A DNA stretch of 64,000 bases from Portulaca oleracea. Lineage: Eukaryota > Streptophyta > Magnoliopsida > Caryophyllales > Portulacaceae. The number at the start of each line of letters is the position of its first letter. Position 1 is the first letter of the stretch. Below the pieces are notes generated by a model, which was given only the letters and a program-made list of their open reading frames with translations, did no database searches and was not told the DNA's origin. Location of the stretch: NCBI GenBank assembly GCA_029582165.1, contig CM055882.1, positions 10,868,001 through 10,932,000 of the forward strand, written 5' to 3'. Shown piece by piece: positions 1 through 13,289 of this stretch. Both the position numbers and the translations under genes were made by a program.

Positions 1-1627
1 AGAAGTCCAAAAGCTCGAATAGCTCAAATAAGTTTTCTTTAATTACGGTAAATCCATTTAACAAGTATTAACGACTTGGAAATGCAAATACTTTTCAATA
101 TGCCTTAAAACATTTACTTGAAATCCTTCCTTTCGAACCAAAAATCCCACAACCACTTTTCAATCACACAAACCCAGAATAAAAGGGATATAAGTATGTC
201 CATAGAGACTTAAATTCACATATAACGATTAACAAGCAATTTAATTTCCATTCGCGCTAGACTAGAGCATACAATCACATACTAGAAACCCAACCATCGA
301 GCCATAAGCTCCAAATTTCATTCTTTAAGTATATATAACTCATCCATAATGCATGTATGCATAGTACACTTATAAATAACTAAATTAACACACACATATA
401 ACCCGTAGGACACTTATCTATGCACATTATACTTAGAATCCACCAAATCTATATCATTCGAGCCTTAAATCAAACCTTTAAATATATTAACCACATGTCC
501 CCGTATATAAATCTCCTTTAAATCACAAATTAGCTTAATTTACGCATACCTCATAACAAGAACAGTTCCTAACATAATCAATCAATAATCCATTATTTTC
601 ATCAATCAACCCAAAGTATACCAGTTTCACAATTCAACCCAGGCTCCCTCCTCACTTGCACCGTCCCAAACAAACCTCGACACTCAATGTTCAACCCAAA
701 TACCATCCAACTTCGAACTCAGTTACGTATATTAATCCAACCATTCCAATATAATTAACAATTTCAAGTATAAACTCATTATTCAAAATCTACTAATTAA
801 ACCTGAAACTTAACAGTTATTAAGAGGGGGCAGAGATTACCCACTTTGATTCCCAATTTGCAGCTTAGGGTTTCTATCGGGGCTAGAGTTGGCTGAGAGG
901 CATAAGCACCCAGACGCGTTGGACTCGGCCCGAAAAACTGCCCCGAAACCTAACTTTGAACCACCTCGACCCCTCCTCTGTCTCGCGCCAAACCGCCGTG
1001 ACCTCCGCCGCTGCCACCCGGGGTCTTTTGGACGTCCGATTCCCGGTACCCAGTACACGCCATCACCGCTACCATCGAGCAATCCTTTCTTTCTTCCTTG
1101 GTGTGCGCGAACGGCCACCGAACCATCACCACCGCACCCTCTATTGTCGGCAATCGGGCGACGGTTCGGTCACCGCTGAACCGATCCCTTCTCTGTTCCT
1201 CCCTGTCTCGCGCACCGAGGGCGAACGACCACCGACAACAAGCAGTGCCGCCATCACCGTCGCTGCTCCTCTCTCTCTCTCTGTTATGCGAAGGGAAGAA
1301 GAAGGCTCCCTCCCCCCTTTTTTTTGGTGCGGTTTCACCCGTCCAAAATGACAAGGATTAGTCCCTTGTCTTGGTTTTTCATTCTAATCCCAAGTGGCAA
1401 GTCATATAATACTCCTCCCCTCTTTCCTAATACATATTAACTAATTTAGAATGAAGTATAATCACATAAGATAAGGAACTATACAATTAGTCTAATAAAT
1501 AAATAAATAAATCGAAAATAATAACATCAAATAGAAAGTCACATAATTAACCTATAAATAAATAACTAAACCCAAATTAGATTCTTAATTGGAGTAATTA
1601 CCCTTAATAAAACTCACGGATCTTACA
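1..1627 (-). mobile_element. Probable truncated LTR (minus strand)
   Basis: No credible gene is present. Read on the minus strand, the stretch starts with TGTAAGATCCG at 1627 and then an AT-rich segment, followed by a GC-rich C/G-tract island at about 880-1350 and more AT-rich DNA up to the window edge. This resembles the start and layout of the solo LTR at 36962-40369, which begins TGTAACAACCCG and has a GC-rich leader-like island about 0.6 kb in. Several overlapping open frames in the island reflect composition only. The other end of the element lies outside the window, so the call is an inference; an ancient GC-rich leader of a lost gene is the alternative. Confidence 0.4.
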
Positions 1628-2413
1628 AATATACATGTGTGTTTTTCCTAGTTTCAGTTTTTGGATATCTAATATATCAAGTTAGGTTAAAGACACGCTT
1701 TAATTTTGAATGAACCTTGCTATTATATTGATATGAGAATCAAAAGTTCACAAAATATATTACCACTCAAATCATGTTTTTAATATTATTATTGTGGCTA
1801 GAGGCCTAAAGATCGATAAACAATAACAGGATTATTATCCTACATGGATCGCATCACCAAATTAAACCTCATCAATGACCCTATCTTAATTATCTTATGA
1901 CCTTCCTCATAAATAAAAATAAGAAAATCTTATGAACAATAGATGATGATTGACATGATGGAAGGTGAAAAAACAAAAGATTGTCTCTATAATTTTTTGC
2001 CCCCAAATTTTCATGATAAAATAAAAGCACACTAAGCTAGTTCTAGCCTATTCATTCCTTTGGAAGTTGGCTTATTTTTGAGTAGGACATGCCACTAAAC
2101 AAACAAACAAAAAGAGTTAACAATAAGCTGGTGTGATCTACCTTTTCTGGTTGAAAGGGCCACCTCTTGTCTATAACTTGCATTTTCCATTTCCCTTTTA
2201 GTTTGATTTACCTAATTAAGTTTGATTTACCTAATTAAACTAACAAACCCACCAAAGCCTACTCTCTAATCTCTGCCTCTTATCTCTTTTATGTATGTAT
2301 ATAAGGCATTTCATTTTAACTTTTATAATCACTCACTCAAAATATCTTTTCATATAGAAAAATCTACTGCTCAATTTGATAATTTTGGCAAGTTAAAATC
2401 AATCTAAGAAGCC
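1628..2413 (+). promoter_or_regulatory. Upstream region of the laccase gene
   Basis: AT-rich DNA without a gene. A TATA-like box (tatataagg) lies near 2298-2306, about 110 bp before the laccase start codon. Just upstream, near 2200-2239, a 20-bp segment (gtttgatttacctaattaa) is repeated in tandem. No other regulatory site could be supported. Confidence 0.5.
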
Positions 2414-5411
2414 ATGGGGACCAACTTTGTAGCTAAGTCATTGGCTTTCTTGCATAGTATGCTCTTTGTCCAACTAGTTTGTGTTGCCTTGGTTGGCCCT
2501 CAGCTTGCCCTTGCAAAGAACCAAGGCACAACTAGGCGTTACACTTTCGTGGTATGCTCTTAAATTCCAGTGCTTTTTTCTTTTATATAATGCTGTGTTA
2601 ATTTCATGTGAATTATGTTTTTTTATGTAGTGACTTATATGTTGTAAAATATACGACATTTTGATGTGACAACTCATTATTATTTAGGTTAAAATGCAAA
2701 GCGTGACAAGGTTATGCTCCACCAAAAGCATTGTAACCGTAAACGAACAATATCCCGGACCTAAAATCTTAGCAAGAGAAGGTGATAGGCTTGAAATCAA
2801 GGTGGTGAATAGTGTTAACTACAACGTCACCATTCATTGGTAAGTATATATTGTTATCAAAGATGTCGAATAACATTTTTTAGAATCATGGAAGAATATA
2901 TGAATGCAAAGTCGTATATTTTTGGATTATAAATAGTTATTGCTCATGTTAATGTTGTGTGGAATTTGATGTTTGTGTGTGTATATAGGCATGGAGTAAG
3001 GCAACTTAGGAGTGCATGGGCAGATGGACCAGCCTACATAACACAATGTCCAATTCAACCAGGACAAAGTTATGTTTACAACTACACCATCACAGGGCAA
3101 AGAGGAACCTTATTTTGGCATGCACACATATCTTGGCTTAGAGCCACTGTGCATGGACCCATTGTAATCTTACCAAAGAAGGGTGTTCCTTATCCATTCC
3201 CTCAGCCTCACAAGGAAGTTCCCATCATATTAGGTATACTAAGATTACATAACTGCAAGAATAAATACTTTAAGTTGGTCCAATTTAATGAAGTTTTAGG
3301 GTTCCTAATCTCTCTGATGATTTGGAATACAGGTGACTGGTGGAAAGCAGACACTGAGAAAGTGATTAGTCAAGCACTCCAAACAGGATTAGCTCCTAAT
3401 CTCTCTGATGCCTTCACTATCAATGGCCTCCCTGGACCCCTCTACAATTGCTCAAAAAAAGGTAATCACTAACAATTACCAAAAACTAATGGTGTTATAG
3501 ATATAATTCAAGACAAAGTATATGATCAATATAATGGGATGATATGAGTCTTGGCCTATGATATTTTTTAAGAGTTTCTCTTATTCAACAAATTGAAATT
3601 TACTATACATGATTACGAATTTTTGACACAAAATTTTTGTATAGTTAGGATCAATTTTCAATTATAAAGAGTTTTAACATTTTTGATTACGCAAGGAATG
3701 CAAATGACACAAAGGGAACGTTTCGTAGACCTCCTAAAGGATATTTTCCCTAGAAAAATATGGAAAATGGTAGGCTGCTCCTAAAGTTTTTTGCAAGGTT
3801 AACTTACATCCAAATATGAATAAAATAAGTCAATCTGGAAAAATTGACTATTTCCTTAAGATTTTTGACCAACCAAACACACCCTAAATGGAAAGATATG
3901 GAATCACACTGTATCCATTAAGCACATTCCATAACAATTACAACTTTTAAATCTATTACTATCCTGGAATGTAATTAAATTAGCTGGCAAATCACCATGC
4001 AGATGTATACAAACTGAAGGTGAAGCCAGGCAAGACATACATGCTCCGTTTGATCAACGCCGCCCTCAACGACGAGCTCTTCTTCAGCATCGCCAATCAC
4101 ACCCTCACCGTGGTTGAAGCCGACGCCGTCTACGTCAAACCATTCACAACAGACACCCTCATAATCACCCCCGGCCAAACCACCAACGTCCTCTTCACCA
4201 CCAAACCCCACCACCCAAACGCGGAGTTCCTCATGGCAGTCCGCTCCTATGCCACCGGCCCTGCCGCCTTCGACAACACCACAGCCGCCGGAATCCTCCA
4301 CTACTCTGGCAACCCCACTAAAAACCTCCCCCTCCACGCCCCCAAATTCCCCGCCTTCAATGACACTTCCTTCACCGCAAACTTGGCCCAGAAGTTCAGG
4401 AGCCTCGCCAGTCCCAACGTACCCAAAAACGTCGACAGGCGATTCTTCTTCACAGTCGGGCTTGGGCTGAGGAAATGCACCAAGGCCCAGAACTGTCAAG
4501 GCCCAAACAACACGAGAGTCGCCGCTGCTATCAACAATATCTCTTTCGTCCAGCCCAGTGTGGCACTCCTTCAGGCCCATTTCTTCCGGGCCAATGGGGT
4601 TTTTACGGCGGATTTTCCGGTGAATCCGCCGTTTATGTTTAACTACACGGGGGTGCCACCAAGCAATCTTCTGGTGAGCAGTGGGACGAAGGTGGTGACA
4701 TTGAAGTATAACACGAGTGTTGAGTTGGTGTTGCAGGATACAAGTATTATAGGAGCTGAGAGTCATCCTCTTCACCTGCATGGGTTTAATTTCTATGTTG
4801 TGGGACAAGGAGTTGGTAATTTTGATACGAAAAAGGATAGGGCGAAGTTTAATGTTGTGGATCCGGTGGAGAGGAATACGATTGGTGTGCCGTCTGGTGG
4901 ATGGGTTGCTATCAGATTTCTCGCTGACAATCCAGGTAACATATATGCATACTCCAAACTGTACACCCTAACGTACTCCTTTTTTGTGTGCCATATTAGA
5001 CCATGCATGTCTGATGTTGAGCTTGAAATCATCTCACTGTTGACATGCACAACATGAGAATGGAATGAGGTCGTGTAAGACATTTCAATGATGAGAGTCT
5101 TGCAAGACGAATTTGATTTCTCGCTGACAAACTAATTGTTAATGTATCTAAAATTTGACTCATGAAATTAAATTATAGAATAAACGAGGTAGGGGCAAGT
5201 AGTAAGCATACATTTTTGTGGAAATTAATATGTTAGCATTATTATTGAATGTTAATATAATGAAATTGTGATGATATCAGGTGTTTGGTTTATGCATTGT
5301 CACTTGGAAGTGCATACAAGCTGGGGACTGAAGATGGCATGGCTTGTGATGGATGGAAAGGCCAACAATCAAACATTGCCTCCACCTCCTGCAGACCTTC
5401 CCAAGTGTTGA
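2414..5411 (+). CDS. Laccase (multicopper oxidase), six exons, 575 aa
   Basis: A secreted blue-copper p-diphenol:O2 oxidoreductase; plant laccases oxidise monolignols and flavonoids in the cell wall. Exons from splice sites: 2414-2551, 2688-2839, 2989-3233, 3333-3461, 4003-4935 and 5281-5411, all GT/AG, giving 1728 nt and 575 residues, the usual family length. The N-terminus has a hydrophobic signal peptide ending near ALA (about residue 34). The four copper signatures are present in order: HWHGVRQ across the exon 2/3 junction, [15 protein letters not shown] in exon 3, [14 protein letters not shown] in exon 5, and [16 protein letters not shown] in exon 6, with leucine as the presumed type-1 axial ligand. 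Many NxS/T glycosylation sequons are visible. The start is the first ATG after the TATA-like box and begins the signal peptide. No lesion was seen. The subfamily cannot be fixed without a tree. Confidence 0.96.
4052..4072 (+). promoter_or_regulatory. Candidate miR397 target site in laccase exon 5
   Basis: This 21-nt stretch encodes the conserved INAALN segment where plant laccase mRNAs are cleaved by miR397. Compared by eye with the complement of miR397a there are about four mismatches (first base plus three third-codon positions), so cleavage is possible but not assured. Confidence 0.35.
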
Positions 5412-7100
5412 TTCTAAACTTTTCTCACAAGTCCTCAGATTATGGAGATTTTCAGTTTTGAAGAACTGATGAATTTTATTTTTTTTTTGTTAATTCCATT
5501 ATTTTTATTACACATTGCTGTAAAACTATATATTGGATCGCAATGAATTGAAATCAAATTCTTGTTGTGCATTGTCGTTCAGGCCAAACTTGTGGTTGCA
5601 TATATACTTGCATATCGTCTATAATTATATATAGCGTATTCTTTAGAGTTTAGAGTACCAACTCTAACACATGAATATAACTATATTAATATTTCCTAAA
5701 TCAAATTTCTATTTTTTGAAGTCTATCTTTATTAACATAGGTACAAAAATGATATAAGTCCTAGGACAAACACTTATTAAATGTTTTTCCATAGTGAAAA
5801 GCTATATTATTAAATATTAAATTAAAAACCTTGATATTATAAGTATAATGCTACATATAAATAGTATAAAACTATATTTTCATCCATATTTTTCAAATTT
5901 GCCAAAAAGTGCTTAAAAATATTTGTTAAGATAGCAAACGAATGCTATATCCTTTATAATTAAAAATTAATCATAATTATTTTAAAAAAAACTAGTGTAA
6001 AAAATTATGAGTATTGACTTGGTGAAAAGTAAGACATTTAAAAAGTGTGTTGGGACAATACACGTATTAAATTATAGTTATTATCTCACATGCGCCATCG
6101 TCTATATCTCCCATTGATCTAAGTTTTGGTCATTTGAACAATCAGACAATGTCCAGACCAGGCTTGTGAGCAAACTTGAGTTAACCTTTAATTACATTTA
6201 TGTACAATTCGAACATCGGTCAATTCAGGCATCCGAATGATGAGATAATATTTGATCAATACCCGGACCCAAACCTTTGTCTGGCCCAGGTAAGACGCAA
6301 AAATGTAAGAATTGGACAGCAGATCCCCATCCAGAAGATAAACAATTTGTAGTTGTGGCCAATGGATGCCCAACGCATGCGTGACTCCAACTGATTAATA
6401 AGTAGAGAGACGTACGTGAGAGGGTATGCAGATGAGATGTGTTTACAAAAGAAAGGGCAAAACCCAACGCATATTGACCGGCTCTTTGATGAAAATGGTC
6501 GATGAATACTATACAATTGACTACCGTCACAACAACCACATCCCTAGTATTTTTCCGTTTCATTTTCATTTCAGAGCGATAATATATACGTGTTTTGAGG
6601 GTAAGATGCTACTATGTTTTAAAAAAAAATTTTAAATAATTTTTGAATGATAATACCTGAACTTTAGGGGTATTGGATAATAACATATTAAACTTTTTTT
6701 TTGGACTCTAATACACTGAACTTTGAGGGTATTGAATAATAATTCACTCAAACCAATTTAGCTGATAGTTGACGTGGTGACTGTCCTACTTTGACGTGTC
6801 ATTTTTCTTTTTTGTTTTCAGAAAAATATATTAGTCATCCTACTTATGGATACTTTCTTACACGACAAAATTTTTTTCAAAAAAAATAGAAAAACGATGT
6901 ACTTTGTTAAAATTTATGAGAGACTTTTGTGAAAACATAATATTTTGCAGCTCTTTAATTCCTTGTATTCACTTATGAATTTATGGCCCCACATTTAATT
7001 TTCTTCTGGCCCCAAACTTCTTGTATAAATTCATGCTTTTTCAGGCTTCTTCAATCCACACCATAGACAAAGAGTAACCCTTCACCACCACTATTTAGAA
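5412..7100. other. Intergenic, laccase 3' flank to receptor-like protein promoter
   Basis: AT-rich sequence with no supported gene. Near 6650-6760 there are two diverged copies of a short unit around 'tgaacttt(a/g)(g)ggtattg(g/a)ataataa', a pattern of old MITEs. A TATA box (tataaat) at 7024-7030 lies about 75 bp upstream of the receptor-like protein start and is probably its promoter. Short open frames near 6190-6630 have no recognisable product. Confidence 0.5.
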
Positions 7101-10100
7101 ATGACAACTTACTACTCATCATTTCTCTTCACCTGCTTCCTTTTCCTTGTCATCATTTCCAAATCTCTCCCCAATTCTCATGGTTTTCAAGGGAGTTCTC
7201 CCTTGTGCCATGACATGGATAGGTTGGCACTGCTTGAATTTGCCCAAACCTTCACCGTTGATTGCTCCAAAGCTCGTAAACCACCTTTCGGATGGATCGA
7301 CGAGATGGTTTGGGCTATGAAACCCGGGTTCGAATCCATCCCGACATACCCTAAAGTTAACTCCTGGAGACAGCTGTCAAATGACGACTGTTGTCAGTGG
7401 GATGGTGTAGAATGTGACAAAGATACTGGGGACGTCGTCGGTCTTGATCTCAGTAGCAGTTGTCTCTTTGGTCACTTTCCGACAAATAGAAGCCTTTTCA
7501 ACCTCGTTCATCTCAAAAAGCTCAGCCTCGCCAACAACCACTTCAACTTCTCCCCTATCCCCCACAACCTCGATAGCCTCTTTAGATTGACAAGCCTCAA
7601 ATCTTTCGTACTCAGTGTTTTCTGGCCAAATCCCACCACAGATTTCAAAGCTTTCCAAGTTGTCATCCCTTGATCTTTCCTATAATGTGGACCCTTTTGG
7701 TTATAACAAGCCGTTGTTGAAACTAAACAACAATGGTGGTCGTTTTTCTCTAGAGAGTCTTGTACAAAATATGACAGTGTTAGAAGTACTTAGCTTTGAC
7801 ATGGTTCATGTGTCCTTTGTTCCTCTAACCCTGGCAAATCTAACTTCATTGAGGTCTATTTCACTGTCATATTGTGGGTTACATGGCAAGTTTCCTTCAC
7901 CCATTTTCCATCTTCCAAACCTCGAAGTTCTTAGTCTTTCTCAAAATGATTTTCTCCAAGGCACATTACCGGATTTTCACCCTAGTCCTCTTAGAAGTAT
8001 GGATGTGTCTTGGACATCGTTCTCTGGATACATACCTCCCTCCATTGGAACCCTTGGCTCCTTAGACATACTCAACCTGGAGGGTTGTTATTTTTCGGGT
8101 TCTCTTCTTTCTTCCATAAGTAATCTAACGAATCTTAAGATTATCCAGCTCGATAATAACATGTTTACTGGTCAGATACCTCCCTCTTTTGCTAACTTGA
8201 CTCAGCTCACAGCCTTTGCTCTATCAGCCAACAACATCACTGTCGGTCCAGAGGTGTTCTCGTGGGTGACAAAACTAAAAGGACTCTTATGTCTTGGCCT
8301 TGGCGAGACAAATTTGCAGGGTCCAATTCCTTCTTCCATCTCGAACCTAAACCAACTCAGGGTTTTATCGACGAGATATAATCAGTTATCGGGGACAATC
8401 CCTAGTTGGCTTGGTAATCTCACCCATTTAAGGGCTTTAGATCTTGAGGGAAATCCCCTACAAGGTCCATTGCCTCGTGAGCTTTCAAACCTTGTTGACC
8501 TCCAAATTCTTGATATGGGTTCTCCTTTCATGTCCGTCGACTTTGGTATTATTTCCAAGCTAAAAAATCTTCAAGCCATGGTTTTTTCCCCTACTGCCAG
8601 CATCAAATTCCCTTCAACCATGGCAAATTCCACCGCACCCGGTCCCAAGTTTCAAATACTGAAGCTCAACTCATGCAACTTGACCGAGTTCCCGCAATTT
8701 CTCAAAGATCAAGACGAGCTTCAAGAACTCCATCTAAACGACAACAAGATTACTGGTCGTGTACCTGTTTGGCTGCTGAACAACAACTGTGGCACACTCC
8801 GCGTCATCTCCCTCTCTAATAATCCCATTACAGGGTTTGAAAGGCCATTGGAGTGGTTCCAAAGAAGCAGTCTCACGGCTGTGTTTCTGGAGAACAACTT
8901 ACTCCAGGGGCCCCTCATTTTTCCTTCCAACAACATAAAGGTTTTCATTGCATCTGGGAATAAGTTGGAGGGGGTATCTTCCGGGGCACATTTGTAACAT
9001 GAGTTCTTTGAAATACCTTGATTTGTCTGGCAACAATATCCATGGAGAGCTTCCACGTTGCATGGGTGATCTCCTTGGGGGTTCCTTGATAGCTCTAAAT
9101 CTACGTGGCAACAAATTCCACGGCCCCATTCCTACAACGTACACAAAATCATGCAAATTGAAGACCATTAACTTGAGTGAAAATCAGTTCGGGGGGAAGC
9201 TACCAAGAAGTTTGGTGAATTGTAAGCAACTTCAGGTGCTAGATGTTGGAAAGAATCGGATTAGGGATACTTTCCCCTCATGGCTAGGGATGCTACCGTT
9301 GCTTCATGTTCTTGTTTTGCGGTGCAACAGATTCCATGGTCCCGTAGCAAGCCCTAAATTCGATGTTGAGTTCACCCAACTACGGATCATTGATGTTTCG
9401 AGTAATTTTCATGTGGGATTATTGCCATTAGAGAATATTCAGAATTGGACGGCCTTGAAGGGTGCATATGGTCCAAATCCATCAGAAACTATGATTTCTT
9501 CATCAGATATGACTAATTGGAGGGGATTGGCTATGTATAGTCCGAAATATTATTACAATTACTCGATCACCATGACCAACAAGAGAAATGAGATGGTCTA
9601 CACCAAGGTTTTGAATGTGTTCAAAGCGATTGATCTCTCAAGCAACAAGTTCCAAGGTCATATTCCGGAGTCCATTGGAGATTTGATCGGGCTTGAGGCA
9701 CTCAACTTGTCCAACAACAACCTTCATGGGGGCATCCCACCGTCCTTGAAGAACATAAGGGATCTTGAGTCTTTGGACCTCTCATGGAACAATCTATCAG
9801 GGGAGATTCCCCAAGAACTGGAGGAGGTCACTTCCCTTGAGGTGTTCGATGTTTCCAACAACCAACTCGTGGGGCCAATTCCGCAAGGGAACCAATTCAA
9901 CACGTTTGAAATCACTTCGTTCCAAGGTAACCCTGGATTGTGTGGAAATCCTTTGCCAGTGGCCTGTGGGAACAATGGTGGTCGCGATCCAGTGACACCA
10001 ACATTGCCATCAAGTGATGAAGACGATGATGAATCATACTTTGATTTGGTGGAGCGGGTCATCATCCTTTTGGGCTATGGAAGTGGATTCATTGTTGGGT

Positions 10101-10177
10101 TTGTTGTTACCAAGGTCATCACAGATTGGAAGCATGTCTGGTTTCTGAAGACTTTTAGATGCTTTTTCAAGATTTAA
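7101..10177 (+). pseudogene. LRR receptor-like protein (RLP), two frameshifts
   Basis: Member of the intronless plant RLP family (Cf/Ve type): plasma-membrane proteins that sense apoplastic ligands through LRRs and signal via partner kinases. Visible in order: signal peptide (about residues 1-28); an N-terminal LRR cap with DDCCQWDGVECD; more than 20 extracellular LRRs with the NLxGxIP consensus; a C-terminal cap (NPGLCGNPL); an acidic juxtamembrane loop (SSDEDDDES); one transmembrane helix (VIILLGYGSGFIVGFVV); and a short basic tail without a kinase. The frame breaks twice. At 7599-7601 an extra A in a run of three shifts the frame after LTSL. At 8970-8974 an extra G in a run of five shifts it just before the GHICNMSSL segment. 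Removing one base at each restores an uninterrupted RLP of about 1,025 residues. No other lesion is visible, so this is either a very young pseudogene or an intact gene with two homopolymer errors in the assembly. Confidence 0.9.
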
Positions 10178-10704
10178 GGGGCGTAAATGGTGGCATGTTT
10201 ATGATCCTTAATTTTCATCTTGCTAGATTTTCTTTTCTTTGTTATTTTGCAACACTTGTATTTGTGTAAGAACCAAGTCAATCAGTGATAGTTCCCCTTG
10301 CCCCCCACCCTTTTTTTAATTTCCTTTGTTTTTTCTCTCGGTGTACCATCTGAATCTGCCAACCAAATCAGCATGCAATATAGGATTGTACGTGAATAAT
10401 GGTTTTACTTGTGTTGATGATGAGATAAGTCGGCCACTTTACGAATAAGCTTCTTCTTTTTTTTTTTTTTGTTAATTATACGAATAAGCTTCTTTCTTCT
10501 TTGAGTTTTGACTGTGTCAACAATCTTACCAGCAAGCTTTTTAGAGTAGGTAAACTGCAGTTAGATAGTAAATAGTGCGTATATGAATATGATACTTCTT
10601 GGAGCTAATCTTCCAAGTGGAGTAGTTAAATTCTAAAAGGTGGTCCATATAGAGGACCTAGTAATTAAGTAGGTCCGTCTTTAATGTATGTTAATTGACT
10701 GATG

Positions 10705-10964
10705 TACTACCTCCGTCTCAAAATATTCGTCTTTTTACCTAATTTTTTTGTCTCAAAATATTTGTCTCGTTTATAATTTCAACAACTGTAATTTTTTTTC
10801 TACCCCTAATTAATAGATTTATCTATTATTTTTTCCAACAACTATTATCTTTAACTAAAATAGGGGTAGTTTGGGTAAATTACTAACTTTTTACCTCAAT
10901 TCCCAATACACATTGGTTTTATCGAATTAGGTAGATGGACAAATAAAATGGGACATAGGTAGTA
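10705..10964. mobile_element. Stowaway-like MITE
   Basis: About 260 bp bounded by TA dinucleotides, with inverted ends (ctacctccgtctcaaaat at the left; the complement of ctacctatgtcccatttt at the right). The CTCCGTCTC-type end and the TA target duplication are the hallmarks of Tc1/mariner-derived Stowaway MITEs. Confidence 0.8.
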
Positions 10965-12758
10965 ATTAGTTACCCGGAGTTTTGATAAATTCAGTCTATC
11001 ACTTGTGCGGGCTTGACTAGGTAGTAAATGGAAATTGAAAAGTCATTAGCCAACTAAAAAGGGCAACGATTACATCTTACTGGACTGTCACTGTAGGGAT
11101 GGCAACGGGTCGGAGGCAGACTGAGGTACCCACCTCCACCTTTCCTCCAATTAATAATCGGAGGTGGAGGTCACCTCTAAATCCAATTAATCAAAGGTGG
11201 ACGAACTTTCAAATCCGAACTTAATCGGAGCTAACCAACTCCAGCTCCAACCTGATGACCTTTGATTCCGATTACCTCTGACTCCGGTTAGCTTTTATAC
11301 ATTTTCGTAAAATGATTTTCTCCGACTCCGGTTATTTGTATCTCTGATGACCTCCAATTATTAATATATCATGATTGTGAAAATAAAACTCCGATTTTTT
11401 ATTTTTTTTTAAATTTTTTTATATTAATTACTATAATGCGACTTAATCCGACTTAATCGGGCCGGAGGTGGTCACCTCTATACCCACCCCAATTATACGG
11501 AATCGAATTTTTTAATCGCATTTAGAGTCGAATTTTTTTAGTCGGATTCGATTTCGAAGTTTTTGCTTCGGAACGAATCAGATTCACTTCAGGTCGCGTC
11601 TTATAAAGACTGTCAGCTTCTTCCTTTGCATAATATCATTTTTTCTTTTTTGCATGACCTCACAATACTAGTCTTTGCCCTAAGACATTGTTTATGGGTC
11701 TTACCTTTTACCAAATTGATATTTCTTATGATTTTTGAAATATATAATTTATATGTGATATTATAGTTGTAAAATTTGATCATATAATTTTATTTTATTT
11801 TAATACATAATAATATAATTTTAATGAGAGGTCAAGACACAATAAAAAAATATTTTGCCCCAAAACTCATATTATTCTTTTTTCCTCTCCATTATTTTGA
11901 GGTAGTGCAGAATTATCTCCATGCATAATAATCGACTATGATTTGGCACCTGAAAAATGGTCTCAATTAATTGCCATTTCATTCTTCCACAATGATACAT
12001 ACAATTATATACGTTAAGGATGTCCCAAAATTAATTGTGGATGGAATGTGTGTTTAGTAAATATCCCAAAAGAATTCTCCGGTAATCAGCATAGCATAAT
12101 ATTCAAGCACATAATTATCTCATACTTCATCTTTTCTTAGCTCTAAGAGGCCCACCTAATTTTGGTGCTTTCGTAAAGGTGTGCTTTCAAGAAAGATATG
12201 AAATATTGCCAGTGGATTCGTCCTTGACATTCAAGGCAATTTTGCATATCTCCTTTCTATGTTTAGGTTAATTATTTAGTTCTTTTATAGAAGAAGAAGA
12301 AACATTTATTAATCAAAATTATGTGAAATTTACAATGAAAATAATCTAATAAGATCTCAAAAAGAAATTAATCTAATAAGAATACATGAAGAATGTCAAT
12401 ATGGTATGTTTTCTATGTTTAGGTTAATTATTTACTTTTTTTTAGGTTTCTGTGTATTGTTTGTTAAAAATCTTATAGGACCAACTCTTTGGCAACTCAA
12501 TGTGTAAATCAACATTTTTTCCTTGAATAATTTTATTATTCCAAAAATAATTAGTTAACTAAAGTTTAAATTTTAATGTAACATATTATATATAAAAACT
12601 GAGCAATTGTTTGTGGTGCGTTTAGACAGTTGATTTCTAGAAACACATGAACAACAACTACAATAATAATAATGCAGTATAACATAGTAAATATTTATTT
12701 ACTAAAATAAGGATTTCGAAATATATGTTTATATTGACAATCACTATAAATTTTTCCA

Positions 12759-12780
12759 TAATAATAATAATAATAATAAT
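12759..12780. repeat. (AAT)n microsatellite
   Basis: Seven uninterrupted trinucleotide units in AT-rich non-coding DNA. Confidence 0.9.
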
Positions 12781-13056
12781 TTTCTATCGAAATATAGGAA
12801 AGTTTCCATAAAATTGTAAGAGCATGTGCCCCAAATTGCCACTAGATACCGCAATAAGGAGTGTAATGGTACAATAAATAAACAGCTCAAGTTCTCCGCC
12901 AAAGACGAACTTGTTGATTGATATCATTAATAGACTTTCAAACTTATTTCTGGGGCACCCACAGCCCTAGGGCGAATCAAAGTTTTGAACTTTGCTTCAA
13001 TTCGCAGGTAAAGGTTAATTATGTCCTGATTAATAAATTTTATCTGGGTTTCTAGT

Positions 13057-13289
13057 TACTGCCTCCAATTTATTAATCTTATTTTTTTATTAATTTTTCT
13101 CTGTATCATTTTATAATATCAATAATATGTTAGTTATTATTTTTTATTTTATCAATAATATTCATTGAATCATTTATAATTTATAATTTTAATTAAATAT
13201 ATTTAATTAATTTTCTCATTAACTACTTATAATTTTTTTTTTATATTGCACCATCTTTAAAAGATAGATAAAAAGAAACGGATGGAGTA
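13057..13289. mobile_element. Stowaway-like MITE
   Basis: About 233 bp flanked by TA, left end ctgcctccaatttatt and right end the complement of ctccatccgtttcttt. Very AT-rich interior without coding capacity. The ends are diverged, so the element is old. Confidence 0.65.

Noticed and set aside
837..1361. Overlapping open frames of 90-130 codons on both strands in a GC-rich island
   Set aside because: Open in several frames at once, Arg/Pro/Ser-rich, no domain; explained by base composition of an LTR-like leader.
3975..4808. Long minus-strand open frame (277 codons)
   Set aside because: Antisense shadow of laccase exon 5, whose GC-rich third positions suppress stops on the other strand.
6188..6635. 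Several 60-115-codon frames between laccase and the receptor-like protein
   Set aside because: Overlap on both strands with no recognisable motif or gene structure.
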